The notes: a model not told the origin generated them from the letters alone. Positions 35,702 to 44,624 are shown, counted from the first letter of the stretch. The stretch is DNA of 64,000 nucleotides from Shewanella kaireitica (GCF_023284045.1 NZ_JAKIKQ010000008.1:62001-126000); one strand, 5' to 3'. Made by a program: numbers and translations.

Positions 35702-36999
35702 TGCTAGCTCAGATTAACCAGCTGCGCATCACTACTATAGCAGTGCTACTGTTACTGGCTGGATGCGGCAGTGCTGACTGGCAAGTGCGGGCGCTACCGA
35801 GTGAAACAGCAGTTGCTGCGGCACTCGATAGCGAGCCTGATCCATTACTGTTGGGTGAGGTTGTGCTGCAAGATTTACCATTGGTGCGGATGCCGGAAGA
35901 TGTTCGGCCTTGCTGCGCATTTGGTAATGCTCAAAAAGTGCAAGTAGCGTCAATATCAGTGCCATTCTTTCGCTATGCCAATACCCTAGCGGTCGACAGC
36001 GTTGGGCCACATGCTTTTGAGGCGGGCACATTCAGCTATCAGAAAGATGCACCTAACGGCAGTCGTGGCGGAGAAAACAACGGCCAGATCTATACCCTGC
36101 GCGGCGGCTTTATCGATTTGGCCCATGTGCGCGATACCGCCGACAATGCCATTGCACTGTTCTATCGTATTTTCCCCAAGTTAGGGCAGGCACAATCTAT
36201 TGTATTACCTAATGAGATAGGCCCACGCACCATAGAGTTGACGGCCTTTGATACCCAAGGGTTAACCGCTGCTCAGCGTTGGGAGGTGGCAGCGACAATT
36301 GCAGTCAGACAAGCTTACTTTATGGCAGAAGCACATGAAATCGCCCAGTGGCATGGTTACCGTAGCTGGGCACCTTGGTCTGAGGCGGTATCTGCTTATT
36401 CGCCAGAAGATCTCTATTCCAACATGCTGGGCGCCAAAATCGCACTGGCCTTGCTAAGCAATAATCTGGCGATGAATAAGGAACTGTTTAACCAGCATAT
36501 GACCCAATGGCTCAGTGCGACGCTTGACTGGTTAGAGCCGGTAACGATAGCGCAAACCAATGCCATGTTTGATGTGATTGATGGCGTGTGGTGGGACTCT
36601 AAGCAGCCGCTGCCGAGCAAGTTTATGTTGCTTAAACGTCACTACGAGTTAGGGGATAAGCAGTCGCCCTATTTGGTACCGGAGGCGCAGGCAAAATCAC
36701 ATGTTCAGTGGACAGAAGTTAGCAAACTTTATCAGGCTGATGTTCAACCTCACCACTTAGCGCTGACTAACAGCATACATGGTATCGATATCGATGCCAT
36801 CGCCCAGCAAAAGCTGCGGGTGGCGGACAAGTTTCAAGCCAGCTTTGGGCACATTCCTGAGTCGTTGTGGCGTAATGGATTTAGTCACCAGGATTTCTAT
36901 CGCATCAGTGAATACAACCAAACTCAAGACAATATTGAGTTAGCTGAGCATATAGAGCAAAAGGCGCCCCATCTTAGTGAATTAGAGGTGCAACCATGA
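35698..36999 (+). CDS. DUF4056 lipoprotein
   Basis: 433 residues with lipobox LLLLAGC near residue 23. The body matches DUF4056 proteins: RPCCAFG near residue 72, YTLRGGFIDLAHVRDTAD, and AEAHEIAQWHGYRSW, in which the spaced His/Gln residues could bind metal or form an active site. The start overlaps the hydrolase stop and the stop overlaps the next start (ATGA at 36996), so production is coupled. No biochemical function is known for the family. Confidence 0.8.
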   Translation: MMLAQINQLRITTIAVLLLLAGCGSADWQVRALPSETAVAAALDSEPDPLLLGEVVLQDLPLVRMPEDVRPCCAFGNAQKVQVASISVPFFRYANTLAVDSVGPHAFEAGTFSYQKDAPNGSRGGENNGQIYTLRGGFIDLAHVRDTADNAIALFYRIFPKLGQAQSIVLPNEIGPRTIELTAFDTQGLTAAQRWEVAATIAVRQAYFMAEAHEIAQWHGYRSWAPWSEAVSAYSPEDLYSNMLGAKIALALLSNNLAMNKELFNQHMTQWLSATLDWLEPVTIAQTNAMFDVIDGVWWDSKQPLPSKFMLLKRHYELGDKQSPYLVPEAQAKSHVQWTEVSKLYQADVQPHHLALTNSIHGIDIDAIAQQKLRVADKFQASFGHIPESLWRNGFSHQDFYRISEYNQTQDNIELAEHIEQKAPHLSELEVQP

Positions 37000-38183
37000 A
37001 TATGGGTTATAGCGCCAAAGCTGTCGGGGTCTGCTGTGGGCTTATTTTAGCGCTGAGCACTGCAATCGCAGATGCTAGTGAGCAGGTTACTGCTCCAGAG
37101 CAGCACGTGGACGCTGAATCACAAGGCTGGCTGGAAGATTTTTTAGCGACTCTTGGTGCCGATGGCGAGTTTGACTCTGACAAGCTTATCGACTTTAGCT
37201 ACCTGCCGGGGCCTTTTTATAACCCTGAGATGGATTTGGGGGTGGGGATCTCTGCGGTTGGTTTATACCAATATGATCCCGATGATGAGGTTAGCCAGCT
37301 ATCCTCACTAGTCATTAATGGCTTGGCATCCACTAATGGCGCTTTAGGTGTCGCGATAGCCAATAAGACCTTCATTAACCAAGACAGACAACGCTTCTAT
37401 CTTAACGCCGAGTTTTTTGACGCACCGGATGTGTTTTATGGTGTGGGTTACGATAATAACCATAGTGACGTTAATCGGGTTGAGTTCAATCAACGCATCA
37501 TCTCGGTCAATCCTATGTTGCTACAGCGCATGAGCCCCAGCAGTTTTTTTGGTATAGGATTTGATTTTAGCTACGCCAGCGCAGATAGCATTAACTCTTT
37601 AGATTCAAGTGTGGAGACCGAGATATTACAAGATAGCTCCCGCAGTGTCGGCGTCAACTTACTGCTGAATCACGACAGCCGCGACAATGTACTTAACCCG
37701 CAGTCAGGGCGGATCTTGGAGATCGATGCGGCTTTCTATCGGCAGTATCTGGGCAGTAAAACGGACTTCGATGTTTATAATGCGCTATATAGCGAATACC
37801 TGAAAAGTGGCCGTGGTGAAGATATATTAGCCTGGCAGGTTCGTGGTCGCTTTACCTCCGGTGATGTCCCTTGGGATCAACTTTCAAAGGCGGGTGGCGG
37901 CGACTTACTGCGTGGCTATACTTCGGGGCGTTATCGAGATAAACAGATGTTGATGACCCAAGTGGAGTATCGACTCAACCTTCCGGGTCGTCATGGCATG
38001 GTTTTTTGGGGCGGTGTAGGTGCTATTGCTGATGATGTCAGTGAGTTTAGCAGCGATCAATTATTACCTAATGGCGGTGTCGGTTATCGCTTTGAAGTTA
38101 AACCTAGGGTCAATTTAAGGCTTGATATGGCCTGGGGCGATGGCGACACAGGCTTTTACTTTAACGTCAATGAGGCGTTTTAA
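36996..38183 (+). CDS. Omp85-like outer-membrane barrel without POTRA domains
   Basis: 395 residues with a signal peptide (cleavage near AIADA), a short acidic N-terminal segment and a barrel region. GGGDLLRGYTSGRYRD is the loop-6 RGY motif of BamA/TamA/patatin-linked Omp85 barrels; the C-terminus ends FYFNVNEAF. There is no room for POTRA domains, so it cannot work like BamA by substrate capture. It closes the four-gene operon, before a bidirectional terminator. It may export, or anchor, the lipoprotein hydrolase; that is inference. Confidence 0.75.
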   Translation: MNMGYSAKAVGVCCGLILALSTAIADASEQVTAPEQHVDAESQGWLEDFLATLGADGEFDSDKLIDFSYLPGPFYNPEMDLGVGISAVGLYQYDPDDEVSQLSSLVINGLASTNGALGVAIANKTFINQDRQRFYLNAEFFDAPDVFYGVGYDNNHSDVNRVEFNQRIISVNPMLLQRMSPSSFFGIGFDFSYASADSINSLDSSVETEILQDSSRSVGVNLLLNHDSRDNVLNPQSGRILEIDAAFYRQYLGSKTDFDVYNALYSEYLKSGRGEDILAWQVRGRFTSGDVPWDQLSKAGGGDLLRGYTSGRYRDKQMLMTQVEYRLNLPGRHGMVFWGGVGAIADDVSEFSSDQLLPNGGVGYRFEVKPRVNLRLDMAWGDGDTGFYFNVNEAF

Positions 38184-38201
38184 TGGCGTTGATAAGTATG
38201 A

Positions 38202-38225
38202 AAAAGGGCTCTTATGAGCCCTTTT
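38202..38225. terminator. Bidirectional terminator
   Basis: AAAAGGGCTC-TTAT-GAGCCCTTTT is a 10-bp stem with A-run and T-run. It ends both the plus-strand envelope operon and the minus-strand cupin/porin cluster. Confidence 0.9.
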
Positions 38226-38253
38226 AATATTGTCGGTTTTAAAGTGGTAACGA

Positions 38254-38994
38254 TTACTTAAAGACTTTTTCGTTGGTACCGTATGGGCCTAAGTTGAGGT
38301 CACGCTTACGGATCTCATCAACACGGTCGAATGCTTCTTCTGCTACGCGTAGGTTTTTAACATCTTTGCGCCAGTAGTATTTGAAGCCGTTGAAATGTGC
38401 ATTGTTCGGGTACCAGTACATCACGCCTAAACCTCTGTCAGACATGATTGGAGTGTTGTGGATTGTTGCACCAGGAATATAAAAGTATTGACCAGTACCA
38501 AGTTTTTTAAACTGGTTATCAGCAAGAGTTTGCCCTTCACCATTGACGACGTAGTAACATTCTGGCTGACCATGGAAGTGTGGTGCATGGTCTGATTTAC
38601 CACCATCAGTAATACCAATAACCGTTGGGCTATCAGATAGCTCTTTCCAGATGTAGCCAACAGGTGATTTAGACTTATCACAGTCTTTAACTTCTAATAC
38701 ATTACCGTCATCATCGAGTGTTTTACAGAAGCGTTGATCAGCAGCGATACTGCTATTTGATTTAATGCTATTGAAATCAATTTTGCCCGCTTCCCAGTCA
38801 GCAATATAAGCTTCAACTTCAGGGTTACTACATTGCACTGGCATAGTGTCTTGTGGTGAATATGGGGTGCTGTCATATGGCACTGGCGTCATCTGCTGGT
38901 ATGGAAGTTGTGCATGGTCACACTGCGGTCCCGCCGCCATAGCGACTGAAGAGGTCATTGCGGCGATGCCGAAGATCATTTTTAGTTTCATCAT
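38254..38994 (-). CDS. Periplasmic cupin, DMSP-lyase-like metal site (module 1)
   Basis: 246 residues with a Sec signal peptide (cleavage near SVAMAAG). Cupin motif 1 is HFHGQPECYYVVNG, giving HxHxxxE, with a Tyr two residues after the Glu; motif 2 is YIPGATIHNTP with the last metal-ligand His. The ExY feature also occurs in DMSP lyases of the DddK/DddW/DddQ group, where the Tyr is catalytic. It is much shorter than periplasmic DddY, and the N-terminal 100 residues are unlike anything I recognise. It is paralogous to the cupin at 46456. Substrate unknown. Confidence 0.65.
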   Translation of the reverse strand: MMKLKMIFGIAAMTSSVAMAAGPQCDHAQLPYQQMTPVPYDSTPYSPQDTMPVQCSNPEVEAYIADWEAGKIDFNSIKSNSSIAADQRFCKTLDDDGNVLEVKDCDKSKSPVGYIWKELSDSPTVIGITDGGKSDHAPHFHGQPECYYVVNGEGQTLADNQFKKLGTGQYFYIPGATIHNTPIMSDRGLGVMYWYPNNAHFNGFKYYWRKDVKNLRVAEEAFDRVDEIRKRDLNLGPYGTNEKVFK

Positions 38995-39089
38995 TCCTAT
39001 CCTATTTTTAGCTGATGCAGCTTTTGCTGCGATATTTTGCTCGTTTTAACGGGCTTGAACTAACAATAATGCGATCGTGAGGGTGTAAG

Positions 39090-39105
39090 TTTGAAATAGA
39101 TCACG
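39090..39105 (-). promoter_or_regulatory. CRP-like site upstream of cupin gene 1
   Basis: CGTGATCTATTTCAAA on the minus strand fits TGTGA-N6-TCACA at most positions. It lies about 100 bases before the cupin start. CRP is the main activator of anaerobic respiration in Shewanella. Confidence 0.4.
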
Positions 39106-39128
39106 CCGTGTTTTGCTTAACAAACTTA

Positions 39129-39148
39129 TTCGTGAGCAGGGTCGCGAA
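39129..39148. promoter_or_regulatory. Dyad TTCGTGA-N6-TCGCGAA, shared with 43590-43609
   Basis: An inverted repeat in the gap before cupin gene 1. The same arm pattern and flanks (ACAAAYTTATTCGTGAG, then CTTTTCT) recur upstream of the module-1 flavoprotein. The core CGTGA-N6-TCNCG resembles a CRP site, but a TetR operator is equally possible. Confidence 0.5.
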
Positions 39149-39169
39149 TATTCTTTTCTATCGATTTCA

Positions 39170-40243
39170 TTAAAGGTAAAACTGCAAACTCACTTGAGCG
39201 TAGTTTGACGAACCTTTTGCAGGGTTTTGCAGTGAATATGCTGGTTGCTGGTCATCTATTTGGTAGCGTCCTAGCTCAACCCCCAGCGCTAATACCGGCG
39301 TTAAATTGGTAAAAATGTTGGCACCAATGTGGAAGCGATCAGTTTGTTCCACCTCTGTGGTGGTGTGACCGTAGAATAGACTTGAGCGGGTGGCGTCGGT
39401 CCAAAAGTGACGGTAGGCAACCATGGCTGAACGTGTGGTTTCAAGTTCGCCGTTGACAATGTCTCGTGCTGCATCGGTACCGACATATCGACCTAGGTTG
39501 CCGTAATGCAGTTGCAGCCGTAGGTCATCTTTACCCAAGGTGTAAAGTTTAGCAGCAACTGATACGCCAGCGCCAAATTGGGCGCTATCATCAGGGTCTA
39601 AATAGCGCAGTAAACTTGAAACTGAAACATTGCCCCAGTCGCCTTGCTGGTCATAGCGGATAACTGCATCGGGGACATAGTCGTTGCTGGGATCTATCCA
39701 CTGCTTTTGTAAATCTGTGCTTTGTTCTGTGGTGCCATAGCTGTAGGGATTTTCCAATGCAAACTGCCAGTGACCACTTTGATAACGCACCAGCGCTTGG
39801 CGCACCATTGTTTGGCCGACGAGTGGCCCACCAAGGTCAGCAGTTTCGGCGAAGGTGCTGGTATTAACCATGGTTGACCATGTTTGCCCTGCAGTGACGC
39901 CTTGGTATTCTATAAAGGCATGTCTGAGGCGCGGGCTGTAAGAGTTTGAAAACACCGCATTGCCTTGGGATGAGCCAGCAAAATCGATTTCAGCAAAACC
40001 GTGGACATCGCCCTGTTTAGCGCTAACGTTAAAACGACTTTCAGCGGCGCTAAATTGGCTGCGCTTAGCCGATTCAGTCACGCTTCCCCCTCCAGTCCAG
40101 CTGTCTTGAAAGGCAATGTTGCCTTCAACGTAGCGAGCATTGGCCTTTAAAAATCCACCGAAGTGATATTCAGTGGCTAATACTGGCGTAGATAAAAGCG
40201 CTGCAACGCTGAGGTACAGGGGCAATCTTACTGTTATTTTCAT
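39170..40243 (-). CDS. DcaP-like trimeric porin
   Basis: 357 residues with signal peptide (cleavage near VLATEYH). The FGGFLKANARY start, SRFNVSAKQGDVHGFAEIDF and the C-terminal SLQFYL match DcaP-type porins, which import negatively charged small molecules. It differs from the two flanking 378-residue porins. It is encoded in the module between porin 1 and cupin 1, consistent with uptake of the carboxylate substrate. No coiled-coil N-terminus is visible, unlike classic DcaP. Confidence 0.75.
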   Translation of the reverse strand: MKITVRLPLYLSVAALLSTPVLATEYHFGGFLKANARYVEGNIAFQDSWTGGGSVTESAKRSQFSAAESRFNVSAKQGDVHGFAEIDFAGSSQGNAVFSNSYSPRLRHAFIEYQGVTAGQTWSTMVNTSTFAETADLGGPLVGQTMVRQALVRYQSGHWQFALENPYSYGTTEQSTDLQKQWIDPSNDYVPDAVIRYDQQGDWGNVSVSSLLRYLDPDDSAQFGAGVSVAAKLYTLGKDDLRLQLHYGNLGRYVGTDAARDIVNGELETTRSAMVAYRHFWTDATRSSLFYGHTTTEVEQTDRFHIGANIFTNLTPVLALGVELGRYQIDDQQPAYSLQNPAKGSSNYAQVSLQFYL

Positions 40244-40422
40244 GGTTTTTTCTTGTTGAAATGGGTGATTCTGGCCGAATTTGAATCGACTTGTAGGGGT
40301 TACAACTGAGGCAGTTTAACCGTCGAAATTTGTGCGCTATAGATGAATAGAAATGCGGGTGGTAGGTGGAGAAGTGGGAGCAACTTCCCCGCCTACGCTT
40401 TAGTTGGCTATTTCTTTATCCT

Positions 40423-41559
40423 TTAGAAATAGTAACCAAAGTTGATGTTTACGCGTTTGTCCCAATCATCACCCATCTCTGGTAGGCCAACGTGGTCGTT
40501 GTTGGCAGTTGAGAAGGTCATGTTTTTACCCATAACAAAATCGACCATGGTGTAAGTTGGGCCTGCTGAAATTGCACAGCCGGTCACGTTTTGCATGCTG
40601 TTGTCGTAATCATCGTCATCAACATCTGGCGTCATTAAGCCAAAATCGTTGTAGCACTTAACACTACCCCAATCAGTATTAAAGGTTTTCGCTAAGTTAA
40701 CGCTGTAAGCTTGACCTTTAGAGGCGATCTCATACTGCCAGCTAACAACCGATACACCGATTTTGTTTGGATCTTCAGCATCAGCAGCGTCGTACTCATA
40801 TTGCATCGCTTGTAGTTGCAAGTTCCAACCTTTGTAGCTGCTGTCTAAGTGCAGTGCTAGGGCATAGCGGTCACCGTTGTTACCCGTTTTGCTGTTATAG
40901 ATCTGGCCATACTGTACCGAACCACCGAAGGTTGTTTCACCGCCTTCATGCGCTGCAGTGTAGGTTTGGCGTACGTTGAACTGGTTAGTCTCTTCATTGT
41001 TGTACTCAGTGCCATTAATGGTGCCTGTGTACAGATCAGTAGAGTAACGCTTGTTTTCAGTTGGTCCATATTCAGCATTTTTGTAAAAAGCTAAATCTGT
41101 GTGCCAGCCATTACTCTCATAAACGGCTTTGAACCCGACATCATGGTCATCTTCAAAGCCTAGGTAGTAAGGAAGACCAAACCACCAGCTATTTGAGATA
41201 AAGTCGCGGTTACCAAAAGGCACCTTGTTGATACCAAACTGTAACTGCCAGTCAGGATCGATGTCATAAGTACCATAGCCATACTTGATGTAGTTAGTAC
41301 TAGAGGTGAAGCGGTACTCAGCTGCTAGTCCCCAATCACCTTTTTTACCGTCGAACTTAATCGCCGCCATATCAAAGGTGAGATCGCCACCTTTATCTTT
41401 TGAGGCTTCATCGTAGTCTTTGTAACCATAGTTAACGCGCACTGCGCCACCTATGTTAATGCCATCTTCCTGCTCTTCGGCATAGGCCGCTGAACTTGAA
41501 AGTGCGATTGCTGTAGCCACCATCGACAACATAAACTTAGTGGTTTTTTTCATCATCAT
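40423..41559 (-). CDS. Porin-like barrel, paralogue 1
   Basis: 378 residues with a signal peptide (SSAAYAEEQ) and a barrel that ends VNINFGYYF. By eye it is about 85-90 percent identical to the protein at 44773-45909; the match extends across the whole length, so the two are recent duplicates. It belongs to a family of Shewanella 16-strand-like porins. It lies 44 bases downstream of the tetrahaem cytochrome gene, in the same operon direction. It probably delivers the module substrate to the periplasm. Confidence 0.8.
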   Translation of the reverse strand: MMMKKTTKFMLSMVATAIALSSSAAYAEEQEDGINIGGAVRVNYGYKDYDEASKDKGGDLTFDMAAIKFDGKKGDWGLAAEYRFTSSTNYIKYGYGTYDIDPDWQLQFGINKVPFGNRDFISNSWWFGLPYYLGFEDDHDVGFKAVYESNGWHTDLAFYKNAEYGPTENKRYSTDLYTGTINGTEYNNEETNQFNVRQTYTAAHEGGETTFGGSVQYGQIYNSKTGNNGDRYALALHLDSSYKGWNLQLQAMQYEYDAADAEDPNKIGVSVVSWQYEIASKGQAYSVNLAKTFNTDWGSVKCYNDFGLMTPDVDDDDYDNSMQNVTGCAISAGPTYTMVDFVMGKNMTFSTANNDHVGLPEMGDDWDKRVNINFGYYF

Positions 41560-41602
41560 TCCCCTATCTATTTTTAGATTTTTTGTATTTCAATTTGTGG
41601 CA

Positions 41603-41971
41603 TTACATCTCGTCAAACCAAGTACGGTGACACTCTGCGCAAACTGGTGCCTTTTTCTCGTGCTCGCCATGACATGCAAGGCAACTTGCACCTTGGTTGT
41701 AATGCAAAGATTTGTGTGGACTTGCTTCTGGGATCGCCAGCTTGGTTTCATCTACTGGTATGCTGTTAATGTCGCCATGACACTCAACACAGGCTGCATC
41801 GGTAGCGTTTTTCTTACCTGAACCTTGATGACAAGACTGACAACCATCTTGATAAATAAATTCGTGATTAACTCGGCCTTTAGTGCTGCCTTTCATCTTG
41901 ACCAGTTCACCGGCCACAGCGCCGCCAGAAATAGCCAGAGATAGTAGAGCAGTTAGTAATAATTTGTTCAT
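41603..41971 (-). CDS. Periplasmic tetrahaem cytochrome c (module 1)
   Basis: About 122 residues from ATG 41971 (MNKLLLTALL), Sec signal, and four CxxCH sites: CQSCH, CVECH, CLACH, CAECH. It resembles the N-terminal haem domain of fused flavocytochrome c fumarate reductases. Here it is a separate subunit, as in methacrylate- and acrylate-type reductases. The start overlaps the flavoprotein stop as TAATG, so the two are likely made together. The longer frame upstream has no good start. Confidence 0.9.
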   Translation of the reverse strand: MNKLLLTALLSLAISGGAVAGELVKMKGSTKGRVNHEFIYQDGCQSCHQGSGKKNATDAACVECHGDINSIPVDETKLAIPEASPHKSLHYNQGASCLACHGEHEKKAPVCAECHRTWFDEM

Positions 41972-43494
41972 TAGACGGCTCCCTGTAGATCGGCTTTGAT
42001 GGTTTCGGCAACGACAATTCCCATTGCAAGACACTCTAGGCATGAGGTTGAACTCAGACGTGCTTCACCATGAATACCGCCAGTTACTTCGCCAATGGCA
42101 TAGAGGTTTTTAATCGGTTTCATTGAGCGACCATCGACAACACGAGCGCCAAGATCAGTTTTTAAGCCTCCCATGCAGTAGTGCACTTTTGGCCAAATAC
42201 GCGAAACGACAAATGGGCCTTGTAGTACTTCTGCAGTGTCCATCTTGCGGTTAAATAGCGGATCTTTGCGGTCAACAACGTGAGTGTTGTACTCACTAAT
42301 GCTGCGCTTGAGTTCTGTTACGGGAATATCGAATTTGACGGCTATATCATCGAGAGAATCAAGCTTCCAAGCCATCTTGTCGCGGATTGCACGCACGACT
42401 CGATCATCTTTGGCGTAGTTGTCGTAGTTAAACAGTACGATTGGGTATGCAGGGCTGCCGTCTTGATAACGGTTTTTCATAATCGCTTCTGAGCAGGTTT
42501 TACGATCGGCGCGTTCATCCATAAAGCGTTTACCATTTAATACGCTAATCGAAGCACCTTGATGCCAACCGATTGATAACAAAGCATTAGACCAACCAAA
42601 TCCACCCTCATCAGGCGAACCCCAATGGCCAGTTTGAATCAGGTTCATGTGCACTGGCAGTGCGCCATGCGCCATGGCGGTTAAGGTCACTTCACCGGTT
42701 GCGCCCAAAGCATTGGTGCAGTCCAATGTTGGATCGAGTGATGGATCAACCGCTTCGCGCAGCGCCATATTACGGGCAAAACCACCGTTAGCTAAGATGA
42801 CCGCTTTATTGGCCTTAATGAAAACACTGCTGCCAGTTTTGAGATCGGGGAAGCGGTAGTTCTTACGTACTTTTACACCGATGATCTGCTGACCGTCCAT
42901 GATGAAGTCTTCGATGTAATGCTGCAGGCGATATTCAACCCCCTCTTTTACACCTGCTTCATAAAGTTTGGTGGTGATATCGCCACCTGTGCCGTGTTGA
43001 GTGCGGATAGCGCGCGCTTTGTTATGGCCACCAACTTGAATGTTGAAGTCTTTTTTGAATTTAACGCCGGTGTTGATACATAACGCATAAGCATCTAATG
43101 CGCGATTAGCGATTTGACGCAGCGCCGCTTCATTTTGCATGCCACGGCCAGAAATAATCTGATCGTTAACCAACTCTTCTGGTGAATCGTCACTAACGCC
43201 TTGCGCCAGTTGTACAGGGTTTTTAGGGATAGCTAACCAGCCGCCGTTGATGGCTGAATTGCCACCAATCACCTGCATTTTCTCTAACACCAATACTGAA
43301 CCTAGCCCTTGGCGTTTGGCGTTGAGCGCTGCTGATAATCCAGCGAAGCCTGAACCTACCACTAAGGTGTCGACAGTTTCTGTCCAGTTAATTTCGCCAC
43401 ATGTTTTTGCTTGAACCGTACCCGGTAATGTTGCAGCTACGGTGCCAACTGCAGCACCCGCTGTTAATTTCAAAAAGTGTCTTCTGCCTTGCAT
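41971..43494 (-). CDS. Periplasmic flavoprotein reductase, FccA family (module 1)
   Basis: About 507 residues. Tat signal MQGRRHFLKL with cleavage near residue 29, then the FAD-binding VVGSGFAGLSAA and ILANGGFARN. The proton-donor Arg sits in DERADRKT (R331), and the His and Arg in KVHYCMGG (H438) and GGIHGEARL (R479) match FccA substrate ligands. The IQTGHWGSPDEGG segment replaces the HPT motif used to bind the C1 carboxylate of fumarate. It should reduce a double bond other than fumarate. Start ATG 43494 has AGAGGA; the longer frame would be cut off from its Tat motif. Confidence 0.85.
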   Translation of the reverse strand: MQGRRHFLKLTAGAAVGTVAATLPGTVQAKTCGEINWTETVDTLVVGSGFAGLSAALNAKRQGLGSVLVLEKMQVIGGNSAINGGWLAIPKNPVQLAQGVSDDSPEELVNDQIISGRGMQNEAALRQIANRALDAYALCINTGVKFKKDFNIQVGGHNKARAIRTQHGTGGDITTKLYEAGVKEGVEYRLQHYIEDFIMDGQQIIGVKVRKNYRFPDLKTGSSVFIKANKAVILANGGFARNMALREAVDPSLDPTLDCTNALGATGEVTLTAMAHGALPVHMNLIQTGHWGSPDEGGFGWSNALLSIGWHQGASISVLNGKRFMDERADRKTCSEAIMKNRYQDGSPAYPIVLFNYDNYAKDDRVVRAIRDKMAWKLDSLDDIAVKFDIPVTELKRSISEYNTHVVDRKDPLFNRKMDTAEVLQGPFVVSRIWPKVHYCMGGLKTDLGARVVDGRSMKPIKNLYAIGEVTGGIHGEARLSSTSCLECLAMGIVVAETIKADLQGAV

Positions 43495-43589
43495 TCTTAA
43501 ATCCTCTGAATGGGAATGAGGTAACGATAAACGCAAGTTCGGCTGCTAAAGGTGAACTAAGTCACGTGATTTTTTCAGCGACAAATTTA

Positions 43590-43609
43590 TTCGTGAGGCC
43601 GATCTCGAA
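43590..43609. promoter_or_regulatory. Dyad TTCGTGA-N6-TCTCGAA before the flavoprotein 1 gene
   Basis: It matches the dyad at 39129 in arms and flanks. It is about 96 bases upstream of the flavoprotein start and in the divergent gap facing the TetR gene. Candidate CRP or TetR site. Confidence 0.5.
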
Positions 43610-43724
43610 GATCTTTTCTCTAAGTAAAAATGATTCGCGAGTTACGGCGGAAAATGTGACAGGATTTTATACTGAGTTAATAGTTTGAGTTGGAATGTTT
43701 GTTTGAGGTAACTCACAAAGCCTA

Positions 43725-43742
43725 CTAATAAAGTAGTATTAG
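43725..43742. promoter_or_regulatory. Inverted repeat before TetR gene 1, candidate operator
   Basis: CTAATA-AAGTAG-TATTAG lies 88 bases upstream of the TetR start in the divergent promoter region. Autoregulation through such a site is common in the family. Confidence 0.35.
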
Positions 43743-43829
43743 CGTGATGTTAATCTCGATTAGCGACGCCTCAACTAAACCAACAATTATTAACAGCGCA
43801 TAATTAGCACAAATTAATAATAAGGCTTA

Positions 43830-44624
43830 ATGATGAAATGCCCGGCTGAAGCACTACCTATGCTGCGTTGTAATCAAATACTCGATGCTGCAGAGCTGCT
43901 AATAGAGTCACAAGGAATAGTGTCATTTAAGTTTTCTCAACTGGCGAAAGAGGTCGGTTGTTCGACGGGGACCTTATACAAATTCTTTGAGCGTAAAGAG
44001 GATGTATTAGTATGTCTGTTTTTACGCAGTGCAACAGGTAACCATCTGCCAAGCTTTGTCAACAAGCATCCAGAATTGACGGCACAAGAAAAGGTGTTAC
44101 TACCGATTTTATTTACCTTCGAAACGATTAAGCGCAGTAAGAGCTTTTTCACGTTGCGCTCTGTGTCAGTTAACACCATGGTGTGGCAGCTCGCGAGTGA
44201 TGAAAAAGTAGAGCGCTTTAAAAAGCGTATTGATGCTTTTTGGAGCTGGTTTACAAAGTCTTTATATGAAGCGGTAGAAAATGGAGAGCTAGAAGCGACT
44301 CCTTTGCAAATTAAAGAGTTAGTTCAGGGGATTACATTTTACCTGACAGGCTCTTTGACTCAATTTGAGAGTCAGCTTATTGCACCTGAGTACCTGGGGA
44401 ACCGCCGCGAAACCTGTTACCGCCATTTAGCAAGGTTGATGGGGCAGTACAAATGGCGCAAACCGTTAACGCCAGAATTGTTTGACTCATTGGAGCAAAG
44501 AAGCTCAGACTTTTTTGATAAGCATTATCGCGACCATATGACCTGTGCTGCTTGCAGTGCCTTATGTGCTGCTAACAATGATGTGAGCTCTGCGTGCTCT
44601 CGTCTACAGGCTATTGCACGTTAG
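43830..44624 (+). CDS. TetR-family regulator (module 1)
   Basis: 264 residues. N-terminal TetR helix-turn-helix: FKFSQLAKEVGCSTGTLYKF, followed by FERKEDVLVCLFLR. The C-terminal ligand domain ends in a cysteine-rich tail (CAACSALCAANN, then SSACS), unusual for TetR and perhaps redox- or metal-sensing. It is transcribed divergently from the flavoprotein operon. It shares about half its residues with the regulator at 49276, including the start RCNQ and the DNA-recognition helix, so the two may recognise related operators. Confidence 0.85.
   Translation: MMKCPAEALPMLRCNQILDAAELLIESQGIVSFKFSQLAKEVGCSTGTLYKFFERKEDVLVCLFLRSATGNHLPSFVNKHPELTAQEKVLLPILFTFETIKRSKSFFTLRSVSVNTMVWQLASDEKVERFKKRIDAFWSWFTKSLYEAVENGELEATPLQIKELVQGITFYLTGSLTQFESQLIAPEYLGNRRETCYRHLARLMGQYKWRKPLTPELFDSLEQRSSDFFDKHYRDHMTCAACSALCAANNDVSSACSRLQAIAR

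Noticed and set aside
38254..38994. Calling the cupins dddY or another named DMSP lyase
   Set aside because: They share the metal site but are about 150 residues shorter than DddY, and the N-terminal part is not recognised. I left the symbol empty.
41971..43494. Fumarate reductase FccA
   Set aside because: FccA has a fused cytochrome domain and an HPT motif; here the cytochrome is separate and the motif is replaced.
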